The position numbers were made by a program, and so were the translations under genes. This document shows positions 15,889 to 16,124 of a DNA stretch of 16,124 nt, in pieces. Below the pieces are notes generated by a model. That model was given only the letters and a program-made list of their open reading frames with translations. It had not been told where the DNA came from and did not search any database. How positions within the stretch are numbered: the first letter of the stretch is position 1; each line of letters starts with the position of its first letter. The DNA lies in assembly GCA_945868195.1 (NCBI GenBank), contig CAMBLP010000036.1, positions 1 to 16,124 on the forward strand, read 5' to 3'. This DNA comes from Bordetella parapertussis (GTDB lineage: Bacteria; Pseudomonadota; Gammaproteobacteria; Burkholderiales; Burkholderiaceae_B).

Positions 15889-16124
15889 ATGAGAAGTTTT
15901 AAAGTTCTATGGTGTTGTTTGGTTCTTGCCCTAGTGGGTTGTGCCGATGTCGCAAATTATCAGGCTAACTTACAGACTTGGGTCGGTCGTAGTGAACAAT
16001 CTTTGGAGGCCTCTTGGGGGGCGCCAACCTCATTGACTCAAAATGGTCAAGTGAGATTGCTAACGTACATAAGAAATGATGGGACTGTAGTCACCGGTGG
16101 CTACTGGGGACCCAGAGTACAGTC
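15889..16124 (+). CDS. Small lipoprotein of unknown function (3' end outside window)
   Basis: An open frame running off the window edge, with 78 full codons visible. It starts MRSFKVLWCCLVLALVGCAD: a basic N-terminus, a hydrophobic core and a lipobox LVGC with the acceptor Cys18. Asp at position 20 is +2 after the Cys, a residue that in enterobacteria favours retention in the inner membrane, although the rule varies outside that group. Here Ala19 is the direct +2 residue of the mature protein, so outer-membrane sorting is equally possible. The mature part begins with a TWVGRSEQSLEASWGAPT stretch, a pattern seen in small lipoproteins with a WVG...L...WG.P motif; I do not recognise a function. 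The start has GGAG at 15879-15882, six bases upstream. Four of its five Arg codons are AGA, unlike the upstream genes, suggesting acquired DNA. Confidence 0.8.
   Translation, partial: MRSFKVLWCCLVLALVGCADVANYQANLQTWVGRSEQSLEASWGAPTSLTQNGQVRLLTYIRNDGTVVTGGYWGPRVQ

Noticed and set aside
15702..15902. A 66-codon open frame between tRNA-Lys and the lipoprotein
   Set aside because: Its TTG start is inside the terminator T-run, it crosses the 11-bp repeats and palindrome, has no ribosome binding site and resembles no family; it overlaps the better lipoprotein start.
16087..16104. Near-perfect 18-bp palindrome GTAGTCACCGGTGGCTAC
   Set aside because: Lies inside the lipoprotein coding region and a single occurrence at the window edge cannot be interpreted.
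1..16124. CRISPR arrays, toxin-antitoxin pairs, phage genes, insertion sequences
   Set aside because: None found: no regularly spaced repeats with spacers, no transposase or phage-like frames, and every large open frame is accounted for by the genes listed.

Overview
The window looks like ordinary chromosome from a beta-proteobacterium, most likely Burkholderiales and plausibly Alcaligenaceae. The clues are the SecA sequence with its C-terminal zinc motif, an MgtE of proteobacterial type, a fused MnmC and moderate-GC codon use dominated by CGT/CGC. I cannot name a genus from sequence alone. Genes are tightly packed and there is no gene-free stretch over 300 bases.

Layout. (1) Bases 1-3471, plus strand: the 3' part of secA (cut by the window edge), then an AI-2E/YdiK-type membrane protein. 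(2) Bases 3456-4696: an Lrp/AsnC regulator (minus) divergent from a cysteine dioxygenase-family cupin (plus). They share an AT-rich gap holding two inverted repeats that look like the regulator's operators. (3) Bases 4659-8460, minus strand: an M20 amidohydrolase, a YeiH-family transporter and an MgtE magnesium channel, possibly one transcription unit. (4) Bases 8547-15534, plus strand: acyl-CoA ligase, mnmC two bases after it, a GH31-like protein and an amidase. (5) Bases 15540-16124: a tRNA-Lys(TTT) with a near-consensus promoter and a terminator, three 11-bp direct repeats, and the start of a small lipoprotein with foreign-looking codon use.

Working together. The regulator and dioxygenase are probably a local thiol/cysteine-response pair. 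The YeiH transporter nearby could export the sulfite or sulfate that cysteine oxidation eventually yields, but this link is inference. MnmC modifies U34 of tRNAs such as the tRNA-Lys(UUU) encoded here.

Most interesting points. No large new system is visible. Two proteins look like eroded enzymes: MnmC, whose methyltransferase half has lost its SAM-binding and catalytic motifs, and the GH31 protein, which keeps the fold but lacks most active-site residues. The 3' side of the tRNA-Lys gene looks like the edge of an integrated element.
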